Shown here one piece after another: positions 26,852-35,800 of a DNA stretch of 64,000 nt; position 1 is the first letter of the stretch, and every line of letters starts with the position of its first letter. Origin of the DNA: Algoriphagus sp. CAU 1675 (lineage in GTDB: Bacteria; Bacteroidota; Bacteroidia; Cytophagales; Cyclobacteriaceae). Made by a program: the position numbers and the translations under genes. The stretch lies in NCBI RefSeq assembly GCF_029222925.1, contig NZ_JARHUI010000003.1, forward strand, positions 167,621 through 231,620, written 5' to 3'. Under the pieces are notes generated by a model. That model did no database searches. It saw only the letters and a list, made by a program, of their open reading frames with translations, and was not told the origin of the DNA.

Positions 26852-26977
26852 GGTTGCTAAGGAAATTAAGGTTTGATTTTTATTTAACGTTCTTTTGGCT
26901 TGACCCAAAAGAACCAAAAGGTCAAGACGCAGCCAAGCTTCCACGCGCAAACCCTACCCACACCCCGCTGCTGCGTC
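26852..26977 (+). repeat. REP-like core, copy 6
   Basis: Last full core; module 2 follows and the mosaic then gives way to a low-complexity stretch. Confidence 0.85.
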
Positions 26978-27249
26978 CTCCCACCGCACCTGTCTTTACT
27001 ATAGGGGTAGAATGATTTAGAATTGTGTAGAGTTGGCCCTTCGCGGTCAATTTCCACTGGAAATTGTCTGATCGCTCAGTCCCTATTTGACAGCAAAAAG
27101 TAAATAATCCAAAAGCGATTGAAGACTTCCAGACAGGTTACTAGTTAGAGATGGGATCATTCTTTAATAAAACCATGAATTGGTCGAATAAAGGAAATGA
27201 GGAAAAAGGAAAAAGGCCAAAGGGTAAAGAAAACCCAGAATTCAGGACT

Positions 27250-27290
27250 CAGAACCCACAACCCACAACTCACAACCTACAACCCCCAAC
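27250..27290 (+). repeat. Low-complexity CA-rich tract
   Basis: Repeated ACCCACA/ACTCACA/ACCTACA units on the plus strand. The lead-in GAATTCAGGACTCAGAAC recurs near 28759, so this is another scattered module. Confidence 0.6.
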
Positions 27291-27302
27291 TTAAAACCTC
27301 CT

Positions 27303-28088
27303 TCAACTTCCTCCTCCTCTAAAATCCAATTGATGCTTGACTTGGAGCCAAAAAACATCACTCAACTTGTATTCAGAAGGCAGGGAGGTGGAGCCAAACT
27401 GCCGGTTCCAGGTAAAGGAAAAGGTCAGATTCTTGCTGTATTGCAGTCCCGGACTGAGGATAAAGCGGTTTTGGTCAAAGACATTGTGGGTAACTTCCTG
27501 TCCTGCATTCAGAAAAATCTCATCCCCAAAAGCCAGAACGAGTTTGCGGTCCGGATGGGTTGGGGACAACTGAAAGAGGGGAATCCTCGCCATCAGAGCG
27601 TAGCGAAAGCGGTAATTGAAGGCCGTGGGATCCTGTACTTCCCCGTCCAATACCTCCTTGAAGAAGCGTTCTTCCGCCCGGATCCGCTGACTGATCCCCA
27701 GACGCTGCCATTTGTTTTTGATCAGGATTTCCTGATAGGGGCGGTATTCGATTTTGTTTTTCTTGTTCCCCGAGTAGAAACCCAAATGCGCAAAGCCTGC
27801 CGAAACCCGGATCATGGGAGAGAGGTAATAGCCCGCGCCTGTACGGATGATGTATTGGGAAGGGTCGTTAATGGCATTTTTCCATCTAAATCCACCGTCA
27901 ATAAGAAATGACCAGGAATCGCTGAGCTTGCTTTCATGGTAGTACTGCATCCATTGCTGACTGTCCTTGGAGACATTTTTTTCCTGTGCCAAAAGAGGAG
28001 CCGAGCCAAGCAATAGCAAAAGAAGAATTCCAGGGAGTTTGGAAGAAAAAGAAAACCATAGACTGGAGGAAGCAGGGAAACTGGGCAT
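27303..28088 (-). CDS. DUF2490 exported protein
   Basis: 261 residues from the ATG at 28088, which opens a signal peptide (hydrophobic LLLLLLGSAPLLAQ); an upstream in-frame ATG at 28265 would add 59 residues of unlikely sequence. The mature protein begins SQQWMQYYHESKLSDSWSFLIDGGFRWK, then alternates amphipathic strands (YIIRTGAGYYLSP, LGISQRIRAEERFF, RFRYALMARIP, RFILSPGLQYSKNL), the layout of the DUF2490 outer-membrane barrel family. The C-terminus is QLDFRGGGS. Function unknown. It lies in the repeat mosaic with no partner gene. Confidence 0.85.
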   Translation of the reverse strand: MPSFPASSSLWFSFSSKLPGILLLLLLGSAPLLAQEKNVSKDSQQWMQYYHESKLSDSWSFLIDGGFRWKNAINDPSQYIIRTGAGYYLSPMIRVSAGFAHLGFYSGNKKNKIEYRPYQEILIKNKWQRLGISQRIRAEERFFKEVLDGEVQDPTAFNYRFRYALMARIPLFQLSPTHPDRKLVLAFGDEIFLNAGQEVTHNVFDQNRFILSPGLQYSKNLTFSFTWNRQFGSTSLPSEYKLSDVFWLQVKHQLDFRGGGS

Positions 28089-28403
28089 AAAGGAAAACGG
28101 CTTTGCATCCGACAAGGGCCTGATGCTGGGATGGGTGATTGAGGTGATTGATATGAAAGCTAACAGGAGATTTTTCCTGCTTGTTCCTGAATGCAAAAGT
28201 TCTTTTAAAATTTTCAGAAAGTCTACTGATTTTTTTCCGAGCCGGTCTTCTCTCAGCACCTCCAAAGTTCCAAGTATAGGCTGGGTGGAATGACAAAAAT
28301 CCCTAAAATAATCGGGCTTAGTCTGGAAACTTCGCTCAGATACACTCCTATTTAATAATCAATCATATATTACTCCCAGCTGTGGATTGGAGGTTTTCAG
28401 ACG

Positions 28404-28478
28404 GGTAGCTAAGGAAATCAAGGTTTGATTTTTATTTAACGTTCTTTTGGCTTGACCCAAAAGAACCAAAAGGTCAAG
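28404..28478 (+). repeat. Diverged partial REP-like core
   Basis: Begins GGTAGCTAAGGAAATCAAGG and keeps the hairpin segment through AAAAGGTCAAG, then departs from the consensus (AATTGGCTAAGC). The most distant member of the family in the window. Confidence 0.75.
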
Positions 28479-28871
28479 AATTGGCTAAGCTCCTTCCGCA
28501 CAAATCAACCGCACCCCCGCGGCCAATTCAGCCCACCGCGCCAATAAAGTCGATGATATTAGAAAAATATTTAAGTGAAATCTTTGTTTTCGGGTTAAGG
28601 TAGGCCTTAAGGGACCTTTTTTGCTTCAAAAAGGGACAAGTCCAAAAGGGATTGGAGACTTCCAGACGGGTAGCTAATTACCACAAGATTAGACTTTTAT
28701 GTTCACCACGAATTGGTCGAATTAGAGAAAAAAAAAGGGAAAAGGGAAAGAAATCCTGGAATTCAGGACTCAGAACCTAGGCCCTTTCGACCATGCTTTG
28801 CTTTTTTAGTTTTGAATTACTAACTTCTTCGACATTTTCAAATTTATTGTTTTACTAAACTCATTTTTACC

Positions 28872-29342
28872 ATGGAAAACAAGATTTCCATTGAGATCCC
28901 AGCGGCGGATCTCCAAGCTGCCAAAGCAGCCCTTGAGCAGGTGCAAAGTATTTTAGCACCTTTTGTGATTGCCCTCACTCCGGATCAGCGGAAGACCATT
29001 CCGAAGATGAGTGATGGCACGGAACCTTTCGTCGGAAAGGTAGCAGAGTATGCAGTGAGCGATCCCCAATTTATGCCTCCTTTTGTGCCTCAGGAGGAAT
29101 TTAAAAAGGATTGGGAGGCCGTCAGTGGTCTACTACCCCTGCTAAGACTCTGCATGCAGATCGAGGACACCCTCAGTGATACCACCATGCTGGCAGGCTC
29201 GGAAGCTTATGTCAGTGCGCTGAGCTATTACAATTCAGTCAAGCAGGCCGCGAAGATCAATGTCCCGGATGCCAAAGCCATCTACGAGGACCTACGCAAG
29301 CGCTTCGAGGGACAGGGAAAAAGGACCAACTCCAATCCCTGA
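28872..29342 (+). CDS. Conserved hypothetical protein
   Basis: 156 residues, cytoplasmic, no signal or membrane segment. Helical character throughout: an N-terminal ISIEIPAADLQAAKAALEQ, a central IALTPDQRKTIPKMSDGT, LPLLRLCMQIEDTLSDT, AYVSALSYYNSVKQAAK and a lysine-rich end. It resembles an uncharacterised Bacteroidota family of about this length; I cannot assign a function. It stands between the repeat mosaic and the 21-bp minisatellite and has its own strong terminator. Confidence 0.78.
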   Translation: MENKISIEIPAADLQAAKAALEQVQSILAPFVIALTPDQRKTIPKMSDGTEPFVGKVAEYAVSDPQFMPPFVPQEEFKKDWEAVSGLLPLLRLCMQIEDTLSDTTMLAGSEAYVSALSYYNSVKQAAKINVPDAKAIYEDLRKRFEGQGKRTNSNP

Positions 29343-29380
29343 GGACTGAGGATTTTGCCTGAGTGAACTTAATACAGGGA

Positions 29381-29407
29381 CCGGATGCGAAAGCATCCGG
29401 TTTTTTT
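29381..29407 (+). terminator. Rho-independent terminator with GAAA tetraloop
   Basis: CCGGATGC, loop GAAA, GCATCCGG, then seven T. A textbook terminator 38 bp after the hypothetical gene. Confidence 0.92.
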
Positions 29408-29470
29408 GTGAATTGACTAGTAAAAAGTAAACCAACAACCGCCTCAAAAGGAACAGCAGTCCCCAAAAAA

Positions 29471-29764
29471 GCGAACCGGAATACCTCCGAAAACAACTAG
29501 TTCGCCTCGGAAGCGAAAAAGTTCATCAAATCGGTGAACAAATTCGTCAAATCGGCAAACTTTTTCGTCCATCCGGCGAACTGGTTTGTAAAAAAGGCGA
29601 ACTAGTTTAGCAAAGTGGCGAAACTTTTCATCAAATCGGCGAACCACTTCATCGATCAGGCGAACTAGTTTCTCTCCAAGGCGAACTGGTTTGTAAAAAA
29701 GGCGAAGTTGAGGGCTTCTGAAGTGGGAGGGGGTACTTGGGAAGTGGGGAGGGGTACTTCCGAA
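29471..29764. repeat. 21-bp minisatellite (heptad period)
   Basis: Eleven consecutive 21-bp units from 29471 to 29701, most starting GCGAA. Units at 29576 and 29681 are identical (GCGAACTGGTTTGTAAAAAA then G). The 21-bp period continues with a different unit, GAAGTGGGAGGGGGTACTTG-like, at about 29721 and 29742. Because 21 is seven codons, each frame reads as heptads: plus strand A-N-x-F-V-K-S, with three in-frame TAG codons, and minus strand F-D-E-x-V-R-R, open for at least 67 codons. No convincing start codon or ribosome site goes with either frame. It may be noncoding or the remnant of a heptad-repeat gene. Confidence 0.8.
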
Positions 29765-29873
29765 GTACCCTATTGATTGAATTTAATGAGCTGTAAAGAA
29801 ATGGAATTTGTTAGGGACACTTTTTGACCTCATTAGTAGTTGATAAAATAATCCCATTGATTATTTTGAATAA

Positions 29874-30338
29874 GTGAGTTCCAAACCTTACATAAAACCA
29901 AAAGTAGCAGTCCCGAAGTTTTCGGAAGAAAATGGATTCTATACTACGGAGAAGAGGTCTTATAACATGTCCCAGATCCGCTCCAAAGGGACCAAGCCTG
30001 AAATACTTCTAAAGAAAGCTTTGTGGGATGCTGGAATCCGATATAAAACCCCTAAAAAGAAACTTTTTGGCAACCCGGATATCAGCTTAAAAAAATACAA
30101 GCTGGTGATTTTTGTAGATGGCTCATTCTGGCATGGTTATGATTGGGAAAACAGAAAGGATTCCATCAAATCCAACCGGGAATTTTGGATAGCCAAGATC
30201 GAACGGAATATGCAACGGGATCAGGAAATTAATGCCTACTACCAATCAAAAGACTGGACAGTTTTGCGGTTTTGGGATTTTGAGCTTAAGAGGGAGTTAG
30301 GTACTTGCCTCAAGCTAATCTTTGATCATTTAGGTTAA
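29874..30338 (+). CDS. vsr: Very short patch repair endonuclease (Vsr)
   Basis: 154 residues from a GTG start. Vsr nicks 5' of the T in T:G mismatches left when 5-methylcytosine deaminates within a Dcm-type site, starting repair back to C:G. NMSQIRSKGTKPEILLKKAL matches the N-terminal Vsr helix. FGNPDI carries the catalytic Asp (D69) and FVDGSFWHG the histidine (H87), separated by 18 residues as D51 and H69 are in E. coli Vsr. E. coli H64 and C66 correspond to D82 and S84, a variation I take as family-typical. Its partner, a Dcm/EcoRII-type methyltransferase, follows 118 bp downstream. Confidence 0.92.
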   Translation: MSSKPYIKPKVAVPKFSEENGFYTTEKRSYNMSQIRSKGTKPEILLKKALWDAGIRYKTPKKKLFGNPDISLKKYKLVIFVDGSFWHGYDWENRKDSIKSNREFWIAKIERNMQRDQEINAYYQSKDWTVLRFWDFELKRELGTCLKLIFDHLG

Positions 30339-30376
30339 ATTCTTTGACAATACCTGAGAATGTCTTTGCATTCAAA

Positions 30377-30408
30377 TGTCGACTATAGTCGACAATTTTT
30401 TACATTTG
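30377..30408 (+). promoter_or_regulatory. Palindromic operator and -7 box upstream of the methyltransferase
   Basis: TGTCGACTATAGTCGACA (30377-30394) is a perfect 18-bp palindrome. Seven bases later, TACATTTG (30401-30408) matches the Bacteroidota TAnnTTTG -7 box, 48 bp before the methyltransferase ATG. The palindrome would cover the region just upstream of the -7 box, a position suited to repression. M.EcoRII and M.SsoII are known to bind inverted repeats at their own promoters through an N-terminal domain; that this one does so is inference. Confidence 0.55.
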
Positions 30409-30456
30409 GAATATCCAAAAGAAAATTTTTGGAAAGCATTCTCAAATGATTAAAAA

Positions 30457-31677
30457 ATGTCAATAAAGTACTCTGAGCTAAAAAGAAAGCTTAAAATCGA
30501 TATTAAGAAACCTGAGCAAACTGAATTAGCTAACCTTACTCATTTTTTCCAATCTACTACTGCCGAACAACGAGACCATTTTGAAAATGCTGCATTAGAT
30601 TATTTAGAAAAATTCGATGATGTTGTTGAGGAGCCTTGGTACCAAGGAATTCTGCCTATAAAATGGGATGTTCCTTTCCCTCCGCCAGAAAGGCCTAAAT
30701 TTACTTTTATAGATTTATTCGCAGGAATAGGTGGTTTTAGAATGGCTTTTCAAAATTTGGGAGGAAAGTGTGTTTTTACCAGTGAATGGAATCATTATGC
30801 ACAAAAAACCTATGAGGCAAATTTTGGTGAAGTTCCTTTTGGTGATATTACAAAGGTGCCAGAAACTGAAATCCCAGAACATGATATTTTGATTGGAGGC
30901 TTTCCTTGTCAACCATTTTCAATTGCGGGGGTTTCCAAAAAGAATGCACTTGGTAGAAACCATGGATTTTTAGATGAGACACAAGGGACTTTGTTTTTTG
31001 ATATAGCAAGAATTATCCGTGAAAAAAGACCAAAAGCTTTTTTATTGGAAAATGTAAAGAATTTGGTTTCCCATGATAAGGGCAAAACATTCAAGGTAAT
31101 TTCGGAGACTTTAAAGGAATTGGGTTATTCCATTCATTATAAAGTTTTGGATGGGAAGTACTTTGTTCCACAGCATAGAGAGAGAATCCTAATTGTAGGA
31201 TTCAATAACGATGATTTTGGACAAAATGAAATCTTTGAATTTCCAGAAATGCCTGAAAAACCTCCTATGGTTATTGAAGATATTCTTGAGAAAGAAGTCG
31301 AAGATAAATACACGCTCACAGATAAATTATGGGATTATCTTCAGCGATATGCCCAAAAACATAAAGCTGCCGGTAATGGATTTGGGTTTGGGTTGGTTGA
31401 TTTTGATGGGATATCACGTACTTTAAGTGCGAGGTACTATAAAGATGGGTCTGAAATTTTAATTCCTCAGCATGGTAAAAATCCAAGAAGGTTGACGCCT
31501 AGAGAATGTGCAAGGCTTCAAGGATACCCTGAAAATTTCGTGATTCCTGTATCTGATACCCAAGCTTACAAGCAATTTGGAAATTCGGTAGTAATGCCCC
31601 TAATGCAAGAGGTGGGAAAATCGATTTTGAATACAATTAAGAATTTTAAATCAAATAATGTCAAATCCACTATCTAA
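30457..31677 (+). CDS. dcm: DNA (cytosine-5) methyltransferase, Dcm/M.EcoRII type
   Basis: 406 residues. Residues 1-80 form an N-terminal extension like that of M.EcoRII, then the m5C motifs: [13 protein letters not shown] (84-95), [11 protein letters not shown] with catalytic C151, VI ENV (198-200), VIII QHRER (239-243), [17 protein letters not shown] and [11 protein letters not shown]. The target-recognition region (about 300-345) has [11 protein letters not shown] and [15 protein letters not shown], very close to the same region in E. coli Dcm, so CCWGG is the predicted target with the second C methylated. It overlaps the restriction gene by 20 bp and follows vsr, giving a complete methylation, cleavage and repair cassette. 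Confidence 0.95.
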   Translation: MSIKYSELKRKLKIDIKKPEQTELANLTHFFQSTTAEQRDHFENAALDYLEKFDDVVEEPWYQGILPIKWDVPFPPPERPKFTFIDLFAGIGGFRMAFQNLGGKCVFTSEWNHYAQKTYEANFGEVPFGDITKVPETEIPEHDILIGGFPCQPFSIAGVSKKNALGRNHGFLDETQGTLFFDIARIIREKRPKAFLLENVKNLVSHDKGKTFKVISETLKELGYSIHYKVLDGKYFVPQHRERILIVGFNNDDFGQNEIFEFPEMPEKPPMVIEDILEKEVEDKYTLTDKLWDYLQRYAQKHKAAGNGFGFGLVDFDGISRTLSARYYKDGSEILIPQHGKNPRRLTPRECARLQGYPENFVIPVSDTQAYKQFGNSVVMPLMQEVGKSILNTIKNFKSNNVKSTI

Positions 31678-32863
31678 GTTTTTTGTCGCAGCTGGAGCAA
31701 AAAGATTAAGTGCTGTTGAAACGCGGCCAGACACATCAAATCAGCATGAATTCAATGGGGTAGTTGGGTTTAAAAATTTTTTTGGTTCTGAAAGAATTAC
31801 TTTTGATACTGATTTTCTGTATTTAGCTGACGAAGAGGAGAAAGAAATTCTAGAAAAAGGCCATCTTACTTGGTATGATGCTAGGGAAAATCATCCGACA
31901 AGGACTGAATTCCGACTGTATTACAGTACCAATAATCCTATGAAAGAAGCCCAAGAAGAGGATATGGTGATTATAGCCAAGACTGCTGAGGACAAATTAT
32001 TGGTGGTGATTTGTCCTAAAGGCTCAACGCATGAAAGCCAACTTTTGTGGTTATTTGGGCTTGAAGAATCAGAGAATAGGTTTATTGTAAAGGATTATTC
32101 AGAACAAAGGGCTGAGTTGGGATATGCTGGAAAAACGATAATATCTTCTTTGGGTCTGGAGATAGAAGAGGAGGAGCCGGATTATTTGGAGGATATGCTG
32201 AAAAGGTTCGGTAATAAACTTCCCTCAACATTCATTTTTTCTGAATATGCTAGGGAAACATTAAAAAATGAGGTTTCGCCAATTGAAAACCCAGATGATA
32301 CACTAATCGCATGGATGGAATGGGAGGAAAGGCTTTTCCGAACATTTGAAAAATATCAAGTTCAAATTAAACTAAAGGAAGGTTTTGGAAAGGATGGTTT
32401 GGATGTCGATGATTTCATAAGTTTTTCTCTAAGTGTTCAAAACAAAAGAAAATCAAGAGCAGGATATGCCTTTGAGAATCATTTAGCAGAAATTTTCAAT
32501 GTTAACTCTATTTTATATACTAGAGGTGCAAAGACTGAACGAAATAATAAACCAGATTTTTTATTTCCTGGAATAAAAGAATATTTCGACAAAGATTTTC
32601 CGACTGAACTTTTAACTATGCTTGGTTTAAAAACGACAGCAAAAGACCGTTGGAGACAAATTATTCCTGAGGCTGATAGAATATCTTTAAAACATTTGAT
32701 TACCCTTGAGCCTGCAATAAGTAAGAATCAAACCAATGAGATGAAGGAACAATCAGTTCAGTTAGTAATTCCTGCTAATATTTTTCCAACATATTCAAAG
32801 GAACAACAGGTTGAGTTTCTATCTCTTTCAGATTTTATTCAATTGGTCAGAAATAGGCGATAA
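31658..32863 (+). CDS. Type II restriction endonuclease, EcoRII type
   Basis: 401 residues, against 404 for EcoRII. Residues about 1-170 match the position of the EcoRII N-terminal effector/DNA-binding domain, and about 180-401 the PD-(D/E)xK catalytic domain. The hallmark segments are [29 protein letters not shown] and [12 protein letters not shown]. The catalytic set reads D300, Y309, K325 and R331, each offset by one from EcoRII D299, Y308, K324 and R330. EcoRII cuts before CCWGG and needs a second site as effector (type IIE), so the same is predicted. The start codon lies inside the methyltransferase gene; the stop is 12 bp from the convergent smc stop. Confidence 0.94.
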   Translation: MSNPLSKFFVAAGAKRLSAVETRPDTSNQHEFNGVVGFKNFFGSERITFDTDFLYLADEEEKEILEKGHLTWYDARENHPTRTEFRLYYSTNNPMKEAQEEDMVIIAKTAEDKLLVVICPKGSTHESQLLWLFGLEESENRFIVKDYSEQRAELGYAGKTIISSLGLEIEEEEPDYLEDMLKRFGNKLPSTFIFSEYARETLKNEVSPIENPDDTLIAWMEWEERLFRTFEKYQVQIKLKEGFGKDGLDVDDFISFSLSVQNKRKSRAGYAFENHLAEIFNVNSILYTRGAKTERNNKPDFLFPGIKEYFDKDFPTELLTMLGLKTTAKDRWRQIIPEADRISLKHLITLEPAISKNQTNEMKEQSVQLVIPANIFPTYSKEQQVEFLSLSDFIQLVRNRR

Positions 32864-32875
32864 AATTAAATTAAC

Positions 32876-35800
32876 CTACGCCAACTCCCTTAAATCCACC
32901 GGCACCACTCTTGAAACCCCTGCTTCGATCATCGTAATCCCATAGATAATATCCGTGCTGGCCATGGTGCGCTTGTTGTGCGTCACGATGATAAACTGGC
33001 TCTCGGAGCTGAACTGCTGGATGATCTGGTTGAACTTGTCAATATTGGCATCGTCCAAAGGTGCATCCACTTCGTCAAAAATACAGAAGGGCGCAGGCTT
33101 CAGCAGGTAGATGGAGAAGAGTAGGGAAGTGGCCGTAAGAGTCTTCTCCCCACCGCTCAGCTGATTGATGGTAAGGGGACGCTTGCCCTTGGGCTTGGCC
33201 ATGATCTCGATGCTGCTCTCCAGAGGATTGTCCGGATCGGTGAGTTTGAGGTCACAGTCATCCTGCTCGGTAAAGAGGGAGCGGAATACCCGGATGAAGT
33301 TTTCCTTGATCTTTTCGAAGGCCTCCAAAAAGGTCTCCTTGGCTACCTGATCGATCTCGGAAATGGTGGTCAGCAGGGATTCTTTGGCCTTGATCAGGTC
33401 TTCCTTTTGGGTAGTGATGAAATCATAGCGGATTTTGATCTCGTCATAGGCCTCCATGGCCATGGGGTTGATCGGTCCGATTTTTTCCAGTTTGTCCTTT
33501 TGCTTCTGCACCAAAGCCCGCAGGTCTTCCTCGGAGAAGTCCAAGAATTCGGGATCCAGGTCTGGGTTTTCCTCCATCAGCTGATCCAGGTCCAATTCAA
33601 ACTCCACGCTGAGTCGTTCCTTCATGGAAGCCATTTTCAGCTTGACTTCATTGATCTTGTTTTGGAGTTCCTGTACGAGTTCGTCATGGCTTTCCTTGGC
33701 CTTTTGCAGGCTTCGGATCTTCTGGTCGGTCTCATCGATCAGGCCGCGACTGCCGTAATAGTCCTTTTCGGCCTCGGTGACGCCCTGTTCTATGCCTTCT
33801 TTCTCGGCGTAAAGTTCGATCAGTTCATCATCCTTGATCTCGTTGTTTTCCAGCAAAGACTTGATTTCCGCATCCAGCTGGCTGAGTTCGGTCTGGGACT
33901 TTTCTATGCGTTCCTTGGAACTGTCATATGCGTTCTGCTTGAACTCGATCTCCTGCTCCAGGCTTTTCAGGCGGTTGAGCTGCTGGTGGTAGGAGATGTT
34001 TTCCTGGTTGAAGGCCTGGGACTTTTCACTCAGCAGGGCGGATTCTTTTTCCAGCGCCTCATTGAGTTCTTCCAGGTCGATGTGTGCGGCTTCGTATTCG
34101 GCCCGTTCCTCGATGAGTTGGGGCTGGATTTCCGCCAGACTTTCTTCCAGCGTGGCGATGCGCTCCAGAATATCCTCCCGCTTGTTGGCATTGGAGCTGA
34201 GGAGTTCGGCAAGTTGTTCCTTTTTGGTGCTGATGGACACGTAGGCCTGATTGGTCTCGTTGATGCGGGCCTGTCCTTCCTCCATGGCTTTTTTGTAGCT
34301 GACCTCCTTGAGTTTCATGAGATCCGAAAGCTTCTGGTCCAGGTTGGATCGGGTGGAGCTGACCTTTTTGTTGAGCTCCTTGATTTCCTTGTCCAGCTTT
34401 TCCAGGTTTTTGGCCCGGCCTATTCTTTTTCCTTCGAAAAGCCCCACAGAGCCTCCGGAAAGGGAGAATTTACGCTTGGTGTATTTGCCGTTTTCGGAGA
34501 TGAAAATTGCCTCTTTGTCTTCCGGGAATTCCTTGTAATCCCCCTGCACGATGTAGACATTGTCCAGGATAAAATTGATCAGGCGGCTGTATTTGACATC
34601 AAATTCTATGATCTCCGTGGCTGCAAGGGCATTGGAGAAAAGCTTGGTTTGGGAAGGTTTGAAGCGCTCAAAATGCTCCAAAACAAAGAAATTGGCCTTG
34701 CCCCGTGCGGCATCACTGAGGAGCTGGATGGCGGCAATTGCCTGAGCCTCGGTGTCCACCACATAGTAGTTCATATAGCCCTCCAGGTAATTCTCTATGG
34801 TCACGCGGTATTTTTCATCCGTGGTGAGCAAATCGGAGAGGAGGGGGATGTCTTTGCCCCAGGAACTGTTTTTCTTCAGGAACTTGATGGCCTCGGGGAA
34901 GCCTTCCAGGTTTTCCACCAAAGATTTGGTGAGGTTGTATTCGTTGGTTTTGGAATCCAGCTTTCGGGAGGACTGGGTGAGTTCTTCCCGGATCATTTCG
35001 ATCACCCGGTTGCTTTCCTCGATCTTCTGGTCCAGATCTTCCTGCTTGGCCTTGGCCTCCAGAAAATAGCGGTTGGCCTCATCCAGTTCGGCCTTGAGCT
35101 CGATGATTTTTTCTTCAAAATCCACCAAACTGGCTTCCTGATGGGAGTCGTCGCTGGAGGTGCGCTCCAGTTCCTGCTTGAGGGTGGAAAGCTGAATCTG
35201 CTTGATCTCCAGTTCCTTGCTCATCTGATAGACTTTCTCCTTCAGTTGCTCGAAACTCTGGGCCAGTTGCTTTTGCTGCTGTTGCTTTTCGGACTGGATC
35301 AGCTTTTGGCTTTCATAAGCTTCCTTCAATTCGGAAATGATGAGTTCCTTTTCGGCAAAGATCTTTGTCGCGGACTCCATTTCCTGCTGTAGGGAACGGA
35401 TGCTGAATCCTGCCCGGTCATTGGATTTCCGGTCCGCATCGATTTGCTCACGCAGTTTTTGGGAACGGTCCTCCAGAAAGCGCAGTCTCTCGTTTTTGAT
35501 CTTTTTCTCCGATTCAAAAGCCCGGATTTTGTTGACGTGCTCGTTGAGGGTTCTCTGACGGCTGGAAAGTAACTTTTCCTTGTTGATCAGTTCCGTTTTC
35601 AACTGGGTAAGTTGGGCTTCCTGATCGGCGATTTGGGTTTGGAAACCCAGTTTCCGGTCGGATTCCTCCTGGATTTTCTGGCTGGTTTCCAAAAGAGACT
35701 GAGTGTATTTCTCGATGCTCTTTTTGGCCAGATTGATGCTTGCCGTCTTGTATTCGGCTTTGATTTCAAAGTATTTGGAAGCCTGTTTGGCCTGTTTTTC

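Larger units (their letters stand above)
22640..28720. repeat. Mosaic of REP-like repeat modules
   Basis: About 6 kb built from recurring modules in one orientation. Module 1 is a 126-bp core beginning GGTTGCTAAGG and ending GCTGCTGCGTC (six full and three partial copies). Module 2 starts CCCTTCGCGGTCAATTTCC and runs through CCTATTTGGCTTCAAAAAGG (about seven copies). Module 3 is a roughly 205-bp block starting GAAGGCCCTTCGGGATT (three copies). The apparent short frames here are repeat-encoded. Real genes embedded in it are a transposase remnant, two acetyltransferase copies and a DUF2490 gene. Confidence 0.85.

Noticed and set aside
27967..28293. A 108-codon plus-strand frame over the DUF2490 gene start
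   Set aside because: Antisense to the signal peptide of the DUF2490 protein, with no domain of its own.
22640..28720. CRISPR array
   Set aside because: Repeats are long (126-205 bp), irregularly spaced and mosaic, with no uniform spacers and no cas genes.
29471..29764. CRISPR array
   Set aside because: The 21-bp units abut with no spacers between them.
30377..30394. Phage or integrase attachment site
   Set aside because: No integrase or tRNA gene nearby; position next to a -7 box fits an operator better.
33407..35392. A 661-codon open frame opposite smc
   Set aside because: It lies wholly antisense to the smc coiled coils; Glu/Lys/Leu-rich codons on the coding strand leave the complement free of stops. 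It is Phe/Leu/Val-rich without any domain.
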